This document shows, in pieces, positions 14,585 through 21,969 of a stretch of 21,970 bases of DNA. The notes under the pieces were generated by a model that saw only the letters and a list, made by a program, of their open reading frames with translations, had not been told where the DNA came from and made no database searches. Source of the DNA: an uncultured Butyricicoccus sp. (GTDB lineage Bacteria; Bacillota; Clostridia; Oscillospirales; Butyricicoccaceae). The translations under genes and the position numbers were made by a program. Each line of letters opens with the position of its first letter. Position 1 is the stretch's first letter. The stretch covers positions 1-21,970 of the forward strand of contig CAJUDU010000041.1 in assembly GCA_910584935.1 (NCBI GenBank), written 5' to 3'.

Positions 14585-15697
14585 TTATTCCAGCCATTGC
14601 AAGTTCCTGTCCCCGGCAATGCTGGACAAACCAAACAAAAATAATACTTTATCATACCCGCCTGCGGCAATGGTTTCCGAAACCGTTTTTTCTTTATAAT
14701 ACCGTAAGTCAATCAAATCAATCTGCTGGAAATGCCGCGCCAAAAATGGCGCGAAACAGTGCGCATAAGAATCCCGCACAATGAGTAACTTGCCAGAAGG
14801 CGCATTCGTTACAAGATTCACCCAGGCATGATTGCCATCCAGATAAACTGGGTATTTATCGGCTTCTTGCAAATGTGCCGGGAAAAAGAAGCTGTCCTGC
14901 ACCACAGGGAAAGGTTTATTCTCATCTGTAATCGTGACGGCTGCCTGCACGGCGGGATCTTGCCATATGGTGATTTCATCCGGCTCTGTTGCCCATAGGC
15001 CGCTTTTAGAATAAGCTGTGCCATAAAACCCATCATAAACCTTGATATCATATGCGGAAATATTCGCTTGTTCCAGTCCCCAAAGCTGTGCCAGTTTGCC
15101 ATAGGCAGTATATGCGCCTTTGCTCGTCCAATGGTGGTCAGTGCGGTAATAGGCATCGGGTTCCGCCTGTAAAGCGGATGCAATTGGCACCCATTCGATA
15201 CCTGGAATATCCTGTAACTGTTCCAGCATTTTTTTATCAGGATACCAGTCATGCAGGGCAGGCAATTTATCTGGGTGCATATAACCCGAGGTCGGCACAC
15301 AAAGCAAGGTGACTGGGATATCTGTCTGTTTGACAAATGCGGACAGCACATTGATATTATCTTGGAATGTTTTTCCGTCCTCAAGCGGACGCTCAAATAA
15401 CCAGCCATTTTTACCGCGATAAATCTCATTTGCAGCGTTTAAGCCTGCCGCTTGACGGGAATAGGCATTTAATCCAATCCAAAAATCCCGTCCGGTAAAA
15501 TGGTCAGCAATAAATGAATCAATGGACGCAAAAAATTTGCCGTCCCATAAGCTGGACAGGCTGAAATGCGGCGGGGACTGCAATACCCGTTTTTCATTGA
15601 CTGAAAAATCGGTTTTGGGCAGGATAAAAAAACCTGCACAGACCACGCCGGTAAAAATACAAAAGCCTGCTGTCAGCGATATGTTTCTTTTTTTCAT
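14585..15697 (-). CDS. DHHW-family (AlgX/AlgJ-like) surface O-acyl transfer protein
   Basis: 370 residues. One N-terminal membrane anchor (about 8-26) precedes an extracytoplasmic domain. The defining YYRTDHHWTSKGAY motif (DHHW at 187-190) and a later IVRDSYAHCFAPFL motif (Ser310) are present. The order Asp-His before Ser matches the permuted SGNH active site of alginate acetyltransferases AlgX/AlgJ. In such systems the MBOAT partner brings acyl groups across the membrane and this protein places them on a polysaccharide. Here it follows the MBOAT gene by 15 nt with AAAGGGG before its ATG, so the two are translated together. The polymer modified cannot be read from sequence. The stop is followed by 112 nt before prfB. 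Confidence 0.9.
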   Translation of the reverse strand: MKKRNISLTAGFCIFTGVVCAGFFILPKTDFSVNEKRVLQSPPHFSLSSLWDGKFFASIDSFIADHFTGRDFWIGLNAYSRQAAGLNAANEIYRGKNGWLFERPLEDGKTFQDNINVLSAFVKQTDIPVTLLCVPTSGYMHPDKLPALHDWYPDKKMLEQLQDIPGIEWVPIASALQAEPDAYYRTDHHWTSKGAYTAYGKLAQLWGLEQANISAYDIKVYDGFYGTAYSKSGLWATEPDEITIWQDPAVQAAVTITDENKPFPVVQDSFFFPAHLQEADKYPVYLDGNHAWVNLVTNAPSGKLLIVRDSYAHCFAPFLARHFQQIDLIDLRYYKEKTVSETIAAGGYDKVLFLFGLSSIAGDRNLQWLE

Positions 15698-15712
15698 GAT
15701 AACCCCTTTGCG

Positions 15713-17101
15713 TTAAAACCGGAAATATAAAAATGGGTTATAGGTTTGGGCAGCAAGCGCCGCTGTACACAGCAGCAGTACCATACTGCCAGACACGATT
15801 TCTACCAGTGCAGCAGCTTTGCCGGTGCGGAAACGGTCAAAAATATGCTTGCCCATTGGCAGTGATGCCGCGATTGCAACGATTAGTAACGGCAAATAGG
15901 TGAAAAATAAAACGGCGGCATGATGCCCAATTAGGCTGCCGTTTGGCAGCAACAGGCAGCGAATATATTGTTCAAGCGCCCCGAAATCATCAAATGCAAA
16001 TAATACCCATCCAAAGGTGACAAATACCATCGCATATCCATGGGTTAGCAGCCGCGGCGCAGTGCGCAGCCAATTTGCCAGCCAACGTTTTTCCAGCGCA
16101 AGCAGGGCAAAATAATAAAGCCCCCATAATACAAAATTCCAGCTTGCGCCATGCCATAACCCAGTCAGCGCCCAAACCACTAATAAATTACAAATGGTTT
16201 TGCGGGGTCCTTTACGGCTGCCGCCAAGCGGGATATATACATAATCCCGGAACCATGTGCCAAGTGAAATGTGCCAGCGCCGCCAAAATTCTGAAATACT
16301 TCGCGAAATATAGGGATAATCAAAGTTAATTGGCAGTTCAAAAGCAAATAATTTGCCAAGTCCGCGCGCCATATCAGAATAACCGCTGAAATCAAAATAA
16401 ATCTGCAAGGTAAACGCTATCGCGCCCAGCCATGCGCCGAGAATACCATTCTCGGTTGGGTTTACCTTTAATGCTTCCCATAAAGCGCCCATTTGGTTGG
16501 CAAGCAGCACTTTTTTGCCCAAACCAACCAGCAGCAGCCGGATGCCGCCGGAAAACCGCGCAAGTGTTTGTTGGCGTGCGCCAAGCTGGCTGGCTAAATC
16601 CCGATAACGGATAATTGGTCCCGCGATTAACTGTGGGAATAAAGTCATATAAGTGGAAAAGCGTGTAAAACTGCGCTGTGGGATGGTATCCTGCCGGTAA
16701 ACATCAATTATATATGAGAGTACTTGGAAGGTATAAAAAGAAATCCCTAGCGGCAGCGGGATTTTTACTGTTGGCAAATCCGCCCAGAAGAAAACCGGGC
16801 GCAAGATATCCAGCAAAAACCCAGTATACTTAAAAATACCCAGTAAACCCAGATCAAACACTGCCGCGCCAATTGCCCAGCGCTTTTTATGCGCTGGGTT
16901 TGCCTGCATCCGCTTTGCAGCGTAAAAGTTTATCACAGTTGTGGCAAGGATGACCACCAAAAAGGAAGGTTCCCCCCATGCATAAAAAAGCAGATTTGCC
17001 GCCAGCAAAAAACCATTCCGCCAGGCGCGGGGCAAAAGATAATAGCCAAGCAGTGTAAACGGCAGAAAAAAATACAAAAATGTTAAACTTGCAAAGCTCA
17101 A
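15713..17101 (-). CDS. MBOAT-family membrane O-acyltransferase (AlgI/DltB/PatA-like)
   Basis: 462 residues, about ten or more membrane helices. The motifs SEFWRRWHISLGTWFRDYVYIP (WRRWH about 273-277) and ALTGLWHGASWNFVLWG, with catalytic His about 317, define the family. The likely start is TTG at 17101: it gives the standard N terminus (SFASLTFLYFFLPF), lies 16 nt after the previous stop, and has AAGGCGG upstream. An ATG at 17140 inside the previous gene would add 13 basic residues. The role is transfer of acetyl or other acyl groups across the membrane for modifying a cell-surface polymer together with the DHHW protein. D-alanylation (DltB) is unlikely because no dltA, dltC or dltD is adjacent. 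Confidence 0.92.
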   Translation of the reverse strand: MSFASLTFLYFFLPFTLLGYYLLPRAWRNGFLLAANLLFYAWGEPSFLVVILATTVINFYAAKRMQANPAHKKRWAIGAAVFDLGLLGIFKYTGFLLDILRPVFFWADLPTVKIPLPLGISFYTFQVLSYIIDVYRQDTIPQRSFTRFSTYMTLFPQLIAGPIIRYRDLASQLGARQQTLARFSGGIRLLLVGLGKKVLLANQMGALWEALKVNPTENGILGAWLGAIAFTLQIYFDFSGYSDMARGLGKLFAFELPINFDYPYISRSISEFWRRWHISLGTWFRDYVYIPLGGSRKGPRKTICNLLVVWALTGLWHGASWNFVLWGLYYFALLALEKRWLANWLRTAPRLLTHGYAMVFVTFGWVLFAFDDFGALEQYIRCLLLPNGSLIGHHAAVLFFTYLPLLIVAIAASLPMGKHIFDRFRTGKAAALVEIVSGSMVLLLCTAALAAQTYNPFLYFRF

Positions 17102-17117
17102 AAAGGCACCGCCTTTT

Positions 17118-17579
17118 TTACGGATTGAGCATTTGCCCAATCAGCTTGCCTGCGTTTTCGTTATCTGCGGATACGCATAAGATAACATAGCAGTCTTGCT
17201 GCTCCAACACAGCACTTTCCAGCTTTGGCACTTCTTCGGGTTTATAATCTGCATATCCTTCAATCCAGTTTTGCAGAAAATCCTCAAGCTGTTCTTCAAG
17301 TTGTTCCGCGCTGTCTGCGTCTTTTGCCTGCCAGACCGAAAAACTCTCCGCAGTTGCACCAGAACCGCGCAATGCCGCGCAGTTTTGCACAAGTTCTTCT
17401 TGCACACCATAAATTTGATATGCCTTTTCAGGTGTTAATTCCGCCATTTGGTCGGTAAAAGATAATTTCCCTTGCAGGCTGTCAACAGTATCTGCCGGGT
17501 CAAGCGACAGACTTTTGCTACACGCCGCAAGGGATAGCCCTGCCAAAGCAAGGCATACTGTTTTTTTCCATTTGTTCAT
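17118..17579 (-). CDS. DUF4358-type lipoprotein
   Basis: 153 residues from the ATG at 17579. A basic N terminus (MNKWKK), a hydrophobic core and a lipobox LAAC indicate a lipid-anchored exported protein. The mature domain (about 130 residues) has the TPEKAYQIYGVQEELV segment and a YVILCVSADNENAGKLIG C-terminal part, as in the DUF4358 family of Firmicutes, whose biochemical role is not established. Start choice: two other in-frame starts (TTG 17597, ATG 17591) lie just upstream. The ATG at 17579 begins the signal peptide cleanly and has GGAG 12 nt upstream. It sits between an SGNH lipoprotein and the MBOAT gene, so it is probably an accessory of the acylation system (inference). Confidence 0.82.
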   Translation of the reverse strand: MNKWKKTVCLALAGLSLAACSKSLSLDPADTVDSLQGKLSFTDQMAELTPEKAYQIYGVQEELVQNCAALRGSGATAESFSVWQAKDADSAEQLEEQLEDFLQNWIEGYADYKPEEVPKLESAVLEQQDCYVILCVSADNENAGKLIGQMLNP

Positions 17580-17597
17580 GTTGTTCCACATCTCCAA

Positions 17598-18329
17598 TCA
17601 TTCTCCATTTGAAGGAACCGTATTTTCCTTCAAATAATCTGCCCACTTTTGATAATATTTGCTGCCTGGATGAATGCCATCGGTTGCCGCTTCATTTGGC
17701 AGGTTGCCATCGCTGTCCGTCATGACAGACGCCACATCCAGATAAACGGCATTTTTGTCTTTTGCGATATCTTTCAGCATTTCATTGAATTTCAGAATTT
17801 GCTGATTGTTGGTGTTATCAATATTTTGTGCCGAAACTTCTGCCGATACCGGTAAAATCGACTGGATATATACCGTGGCTTCTGGCTGGCGTTCGCGTAC
17901 AGCATCAATAATTTCGCCATAACCGTCACAAAATGCCTGTGTATTGGGCCAGCCCAGCTCATTTTCACCAAAAATCAGGAAAACCTTGTCATAGGTTTTC
18001 CCATTCGCCAGTTCATCAATCACTGGGATATCATGGTTCAGCATACTTTTTGTAAATACTGTGCGCACATTGAGGCCAATGCGGTAAAAACAGTCAGTTT
18101 CTGGCAGCACATCATATGTCACAAATCCATCCACATAGGAATTGCCCAAAATCGCGGCATGGGAAAGATCCGCAAGCACAGGCGCTGAAGCTGGAGCGCT
18201 GCTTACTGGTGTGCTGGCTTCTGGGATGGTTTCTTGCTTTTCCTGCTCACAGGCAGCAAGGGTCAAAAGGGACAGCAGCAGCCCGCTGCAAAGCAGAAGC
18301 CGCCGCATGGTTGCAGTATATTTCATCAT
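17598..18329 (-). CDS. SGNH/GDSL-type hydrolase lipoprotein
   Basis: 243 residues. A signal peptide with lipobox LAAC (Cys27) is followed by a Ser/Pro/Ala-rich linker (about 30-52) and an SGNH hydrolase fold. The fold shows block I AILGNSYVDGF (Ser64), block III FGENELGW (Gly121, Asn123) and block V DGIHPG (Asp217, His220), so the catalytic set is complete. Block I reads GNS rather than GDS. Such enzymes add or remove acyl groups on carbohydrates. As first gene of a run with DUF4358, MBOAT and DHHW genes, it may be the deacetylase or the second transfer enzyme of that pathway. An ATGATG pair at 18329/18326 follows AAGGA about 12 nt upstream. The leader carries an attenuator-like structure. 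Confidence 0.88.
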   Translation of the reverse strand: MMKYTATMRRLLLCSGLLLSLLTLAACEQEKQETIPEASTPVSSAPASAPVLADLSHAAILGNSYVDGFVTYDVLPETDCFYRIGLNVRTVFTKSMLNHDIPVIDELANGKTYDKVFLIFGENELGWPNTQAFCDGYGEIIDAVRERQPEATVYIQSILPVSAEVSAQNIDNTNNQQILKFNEMLKDIAKDKNAVYLDVASVMTDSDGNLPNEAATDGIHPGSKYYQKWADYLKENTVPSNGE

Positions 18330-18394
18330 GTGGTTTCACAGTCCTTTTTTGATTCGAAAAATTCATGGTTATTTTTTAAGTTTATGCCGTACCC

Positions 18395-18481
18395 GTAAAA
18401 AATTGTCCGGCGCAAGATTTGCCGAACAATTGCCCTGCGGCAGGGCAGTTTTTTTGTCATTACAGGGTTAAAACGACCTAC
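18395..18481 (-). promoter_or_regulatory. Structured leader RNA ending in an intrinsic terminator, candidate attenuator or riboswitch
   Basis: On the minus strand, between the promoter and the SGNH gene, are three hairpins. P1 is GTCGTT/AATGAC (18477-18472 with 18461-18456) with a 10-nt loop. P2 is TGCCCTG/CAGGGCA (18447-18441 with 18437-18431). P3 is AATTGTTCGGC/GCCGGACAATT (18431-18421 with 18411-18401), followed by TTTT. P3 has a G.U pair on the minus RNA that would be a C.A mismatch on the plus RNA, which favours minus-strand function. The P1 loop contains CCCTG, a copy of the 5' arm of P2, so it could pair with the P2 3' arm. This could be an attenuator, or a roughly 85-nt small RNA. It matches no riboswitch consensus I know. 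Confidence 0.6.
18431..18455 (+). terminator. Plus-strand intrinsic terminator
   Basis: TGCCCTG (18431-18437), a 3-nt loop, CAGGGCA (18441-18447), then seven T residues (18449-18455). This is strong in form, yet there is no plus-strand gene for 5 kb upstream. It may insulate the MATE gene from antisense transcription or be a by-product of the leader hairpin. Confidence 0.6.
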
Positions 18482-18487
18482 ACTAAA

Positions 18488-18516
18488 AGCATACCTTAGT
18501 TGTCGATTTGTGTCAA
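18488..18516 (-). promoter_or_regulatory. Promoter of the SGNH-DUF4358-MBOAT-DHHW genes
   Basis: Minus strand: consensus TTGACA (18516-18511), 17-nt spacer, TATGCT (18493-18488). The predicted start is near 18481, giving a leader of about 150 nt before the SGNH start codon. Confidence 0.75.
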
Positions 18517-18754
18517 GGTGTCTTATGGACTGGTAATAAAACTGTAACCGCTGGGCAATCATCCTGTAACCATCGGGCGGGGATGATTTGCTCATTGCTG
18601 GGGTGCCAGAAAAAAGCATGACAGCGCTCTCTTTTTTGAACAAAACCACAATAGAATTTTTGTGTATATTGTACTATACTGTTTGATACATTCAATTTTG
18701 GCGGGATTGCTTTTCCTGTCCGTATTCCCTTTTTATTGGAGGTACCCATACATC
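18517..18754. other. Intergenic stretch before the MATE gene, no gene
   Basis: No coding region with a ribosome site is seen. The plus-strand promoter for the MATE gene must lie here. TATACT near 18673 and GATACAT just after it are possible -10 elements, but no good -35 stands at the right distance. Confidence 0.4.
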
Positions 18755-20095
18755 ATGAACGACTTGACTTCTGGGAAGCCATGGAAAATACTCCTCCGGT
18801 TTTCCCTGCCTATGCTGATTAGCATGATTTTTCAGCAAATGTATAACATTGCGGACTCGGTCATTGCTGGGCAGCTCATTTCGGTGGACGCGCTGGCAGC
18901 AATCGGCGCGGCATATCCGGCAACGGTTTTATTCCTTGCTGTGGCAACCGGTGCATCTATTGGATGTTCGGTGAATATTTCGCTGAGGTTTGGGCAAAAG
19001 GATATTGCTGGCGTCAAAAGTGCGGTGTATACCGCCTTTATTGCACTGACGGTGCTTGCCCTTGCGCTGACAGGGCTTGGGTTTTTGGTGATGAAACCGC
19101 TTTTGCGTCTAATTGGCACACCGACAATGATTTTCCATTCTTCGTTGCTTTATTTATATGTATATTTAGCTGGTGTGCTGTTTATTTTCCTTTATAATAC
19201 AGCAAATGCGGTATTCAATGCGCTGGGTGACAGCCGCACGCCGCTTGTGTTCCTGATCTTTTCCTCGGTACTGAATGTTGCGCTGGATTTGCTTTTTGTA
19301 AAGTTTATCCGGTGCAGTGTGATGTCGCTGGCATGGGCAACACTGCTGGCGCAGGGCGTATCATCCCTGCTGGCAACCTTTACCCTGCTGCATCGTATCC
19401 ATGGGTTGAAAACCGACCAGCCTGTGCGTTATTTTGACAAATCCTTGCTGCCGGAAATGGCGTCAGTTGCGGTGCCGTCCATTTGCCAGCAATCTTTTGT
19501 TTCGGTCGGCATTTTTATGGTGCAGGGCATTATCAACAGCCTTGGCGCGGTGACAGTTGCCGCATTTGCCGCGGCGCTGAAAATCAGCACCTTTGCGTGT
19601 GTGCTGATTAATACCTTGCCAACGGCACTGACTTCTTATGCTTCCCAAAACATTGGCGCGGGGCGCATTGACCGGGTACAGGATGGGCTGAAAGTTTCGC
19701 TTTGGATTTCTGAAATCATGATTTTGCTGATAAACTTATTGTTTTTCGCCTGCGGCGGACAGCTTGTCGGGATGTTTGTAAACGGTTCTTACCGTGAGGA
19801 AGTGATTGCCCAAGGGGCATTGTTCCTGCATATTGTTGCGCCATTTTATACCTTGGTTGGCGTGAAAAACTCCTGCGACAGCGTGCTGCGCGGCGGTGGT
19901 GCAATGGGGCAGTTTATGGCAACGACCTTTGCCGATTTAGCGCTGCGAGTTGGATTTTCCTTTTTATTTGCGCGGCTGCTTGGGTTTTATTCCATTTGCT
20001 TTGCTTATGCGTTTGGCTGGGTTTTTGGCACCCTGCTCAGCGCGATCTATTACCGTATGGGGCGCTGGAAGCGCACCATTGCCAGGCAGGCATAA
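18755..20095 (+). CDS. MATE-family multidrug/cation efflux transporter
   Basis: 446 residues, about 12 membrane helices in two homologous halves, the usual MATE size. It opens with LTSGKPWKILLRFSLPMLISMIFQQMYNIADSVIAGQLI, the typical MATE first helix region; ALGDSRTPLVFLI ends the first half's conserved loop. MATE proteins export drugs or metabolites using Na+ or H+ gradients. The ATG at 18755 has GGAGG 12 nt upstream. The frame is open 31 codons further, but those residues are not family-like. The gene stands alone, flanked by a terminator downstream. Substrate unknown. Confidence 0.93.
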   Translation: MNDLTSGKPWKILLRFSLPMLISMIFQQMYNIADSVIAGQLISVDALAAIGAAYPATVLFLAVATGASIGCSVNISLRFGQKDIAGVKSAVYTAFIALTVLALALTGLGFLVMKPLLRLIGTPTMIFHSSLLYLYVYLAGVLFIFLYNTANAVFNALGDSRTPLVFLIFSSVLNVALDLLFVKFIRCSVMSLAWATLLAQGVSSLLATFTLLHRIHGLKTDQPVRYFDKSLLPEMASVAVPSICQQSFVSVGIFMVQGIINSLGAVTVAAFAAALKISTFACVLINTLPTALTSYASQNIGAGRIDRVQDGLKVSLWISEIMILLINLLFFACGGQLVGMFVNGSYREEVIAQGALFLHIVAPFYTLVGVKNSCDSVLRGGGAMGQFMATTFADLALRVGFSFLFARLLGFYSICFAYAFGWVFGTLLSAIYYRMGRWKRTIARQA

Positions 20096-20106
20096 AATCG
20101 TCAATC

Positions 20107-20141
20107 AATCCCCAAAAATTTTTTTGGGGATTTTCTTTTTT
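20107..20141 (+). terminator. Intrinsic terminator of the MATE gene
   Basis: AATCCCCAAAAA pairs with TTTTTGGGGATT with a very short loop, followed by a T-rich tail. It begins 11 nt after the stop codon. Confidence 0.85.
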
Positions 20142-20142
20142 C

Positions 20143-20173
20143 TGCGAACCATATCGCCCGCTCAAACGTCTAA
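20143..20173 (+). promoter_or_regulatory. ECF-type promoter, probably autoregulatory
   Basis: TGCGAACC (20143-20150) and CGTCTAA (20167-20173) are 16 bp apart. ECF promoters of Firmicutes have an AAC-containing -35 (TGAAAC type) and a CGTC/CGTA -10, and ECF genes often control themselves. No usual TATAAT box lies before the sigma gene. Transcription would start about 20180, some 56 nt before the sigma start codon. Confidence 0.55.
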
Positions 20174-20235
20174 ACTATGAAAGACAAAATGACCGGTACA
20201 TTGCTTTCAGACTTTCAGAAAGGATGGCAGCTTTC

Positions 20236-20718
20236 ATGATGGACAAAACCCAGTTTACACAAGCTGTGCTGGATGTGGAACCTACCCTTTACCGTGTTGC
20301 CAAATCCATGCTGCGCAATGAAACTTTGTGTGCGGATGCTGCCCAGCAAGCCATTTTGCTTGCCTGGGAACGCCTGCCCAGTTTGCGTGCGCCGCGGTAT
20401 TTCAAAACATGGCTTACCCGTATCCTAATCAATGAATGCAATACCCTTTTGCGGCAGCAGCAGCGGTTTTCCCCTTATGAACCGTCAGAGGCAGAGTTGG
20501 TGCCTGCCCCAGTGCGGGAGGATTACAGCGATTTATACGCGGCGCTTGCCGCGTTGGAGGAAAAATACCGCCTGCCGGTTGTGCTTTATTACTTGGAGGG
20601 TTTTAAAACCCGTGAAATCGCGAGTTTGTTAGAAATCCCGGTTGGCACAGTGAAAAGCAGGCTGAATACCGCACGCGGGATGCTCCGCAAAACCCTGGAA
20701 GGAGAGTGCTTCGCATGA
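20236..20718 (+). CDS. ECF-type RNA polymerase sigma factor
   Basis: 160 residues, the normal length of an ECF sigma factor with only regions 2 and 4. Region 2 spans about 10-70 (AQQAILLAWERLPSLRAP, then YFKTWLTRILINECNTLLR). Region 4 spans about 100-155 (LEEKYRLPVVLYYLEGFKTREIASLLEIPVGTVKSRLNTAR) with the DNA-reading helix. Start: ATG at 20236 with GGATGG 7 nt upstream; alternatives at 20239 or 20224. The longer open frame upstream has no sigma features and overlaps the MATE gene. The stop overlaps the start of the membrane partner (ATGA), so the two are translated together, as in sigma/anti-sigma pairs. The signal is unknown. Confidence 0.93.
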   Translation: MMDKTQFTQAVLDVEPTLYRVAKSMLRNETLCADAAQQAILLAWERLPSLRAPRYFKTWLTRILINECNTLLRQQQRFSPYEPSEAELVPAPVREDYSDLYAALAALEEKYRLPVVLYYLEGFKTREIASLLEIPVGTVKSRLNTARGMLRKTLEGECFA

Positions 20719-21785
20719 AAAAGAACCAATTCCCAGAGATGACCCCCACCTTTGACCAGCGGGTGCGTCAGACCTTGCAAAACCTCCCAGAACAACAGCG
20801 GCAAACGCGCCGGAATCCGTTTAAATTGATGATTACCGTCGGCATCGCGGCTGCACTCAGCATTGGCGGCACAGCTTTTGCAGCCAGTGGGATACCCGAA
20901 CAGATTGGGCAGCATTTCAAACTGTTTTTCCAGCCCTCTCAGGAAAAACTGGTGGATGATTATGCTGTCACCCCGGAACCGGGGACACTTTTAGCAGAAA
21001 ATGAAAAATACAGCGTGGAAATTGATTCTGTCCTGTTTGACAGCAGTGCAAAAACGGGCATTATCAGCCTGCATATGCACAATAAAAAAGAAGATGGCGT
21101 GATGCCGTTCAGCTTATCGCGCATTCTGCCGGAATTCCAGGGCGCAGGGCTTTTATACAGCAATTTTGCTGAATGCTATGGTTCAAACGATGGCGAATAT
21201 GCGTTTGAGGTTTTATATGATTCCACGACGCCGGAATTTGGTGAGGATGGGTTCAGCGGCAGCAAATTCTATTTGGATGAAGCCCGTTCCACTGAAAACG
21301 ATTATTATATTGAAGGGGCATTTATTCCTGGGCGGGATTATGCGCCAGACGGTGCATTGCGGCTGGAGCTGCTCGAAATTGGCACATTTTATATAGACAA
21401 CCATGGGGTACAGCGCCTTGCTTCCGCCTTGACAGTGACTTTGCCACAGCCCAAGGCGATGCCAAGTTTATCATCAGCGGATGGCAATGTTACACTATCG
21501 CAAATTGGGTTGTATGTCCGTATGGAAAACTGCTGTGTGGTCGATGATTTGGATATTGCGATTGTCAAATTAAAAGATGGTACAGAAATTGTCCTTTTGG
21601 ACGAAGAAAACGGCATTAACAATTCGTTATATGCCTACGGATACAGTTTTGACGAAAATACTGGTGATGAGGAAGCGGAATATGGCCCGGTTTCCGATAT
21701 CGGTATTTACGTCCTTGGCAAACCATTTGTTTTAGAGAATGTATCCGCTATTTCACTCAATGGAACAGAATATCCGCTTTCCTAA
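20715..21785 (+). CDS. DUF4179-like membrane protein, probable anti-sigma factor
   Basis: 356 residues. An N-terminal cytoplasmic segment (about 1-35, FDQRVRQTLQNLPE) precedes one membrane helix (about 38-58, LMITVGIAAALSIGGTAFA) and a large extracellular domain rich in beta-prone stretches. The N-terminal FDxRVxxTLxxLPE region, the single helix and coupling to an ECF sigma gene (4-nt overlap) match the DUF4179 group of Clostridia. Such proteins probably hold the sigma factor at the membrane and release it on an envelope signal; this is inferred from arrangement. ATG at 20715 with GGAGAG about 8 nt upstream; a GTG at 20706 is an alternative. No zinc-binding HxxxCxxC (ZAS) motif is seen in the cytoplasmic part. 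Confidence 0.82.
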   Translation: MKKNQFPEMTPTFDQRVRQTLQNLPEQQRQTRRNPFKLMITVGIAAALSIGGTAFAASGIPEQIGQHFKLFFQPSQEKLVDDYAVTPEPGTLLAENEKYSVEIDSVLFDSSAKTGIISLHMHNKKEDGVMPFSLSRILPEFQGAGLLYSNFAECYGSNDGEYAFEVLYDSTTPEFGEDGFSGSKFYLDEARSTENDYYIEGAFIPGRDYAPDGALRLELLEIGTFYIDNHGVQRLASALTVTLPQPKAMPSLSSADGNVTLSQIGLYVRMENCCVVDDLDIAIVKLKDGTEIVLLDEENGINNSLYAYGYSFDENTGDEEAEYGPVSDIGIYVLGKPFVLENVSAISLNGTEYPLS

Positions 21786-21801
21786 GTAAAAATTTTTTGT
21801 A

Positions 21802-21849
21802 AAAAATCCCCTTGCCACAGGTGCAATGCCTTGGACAAGGAGGTTTTTT
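21802..21849 (+). terminator. Intrinsic terminator of the sigma/anti-sigma operon
   Basis: CCCCTTG (21808-21814) pairs with CAAGGAGG (21836-21843) with one bulged base. An A run precedes the stem and six T residues follow it. Confidence 0.8.
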
Positions 21850-21915
21850 ATCAACAACTGTAAGGATTCGACTAAAAATATTTATATAAAAGGGAAAAAC
21901 CCCTGAAAGCATTGC

Positions 21916-21969
21916 CTTAAGGAACCACTGATTTAATCCTTCATAAGTCAAGAAGGTGTGGTATAATAG
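21916..21969 (+). repeat. Right copy of the 54-bp terminal inverted repeat, probable IS end
   Basis: Exact inverted copy of positions 1-54. Reading inward from the flank: TTAA (21917-21920), then GGAACC and a subterminal stretch ending in TATAAT (21963-21968). A TTCATA element lies 16 nt upstream of that TATAAT, so it could be the promoter of a transposase gene beyond the window. Confidence 0.75.

Noticed and set aside
14473..14712. 80-codon N-terminal extension of RF2
   Set aside because: The residues are not RF2-like, they run into the DHHW gene, and the internal ATG has a good ribosome site.
18395..18481. Cyclic-di-GMP (GEMM-I), purine or fluoride riboswitch in the acylation leader
   Set aside because: The conserved core sequences of these classes were looked for by eye and are not there.
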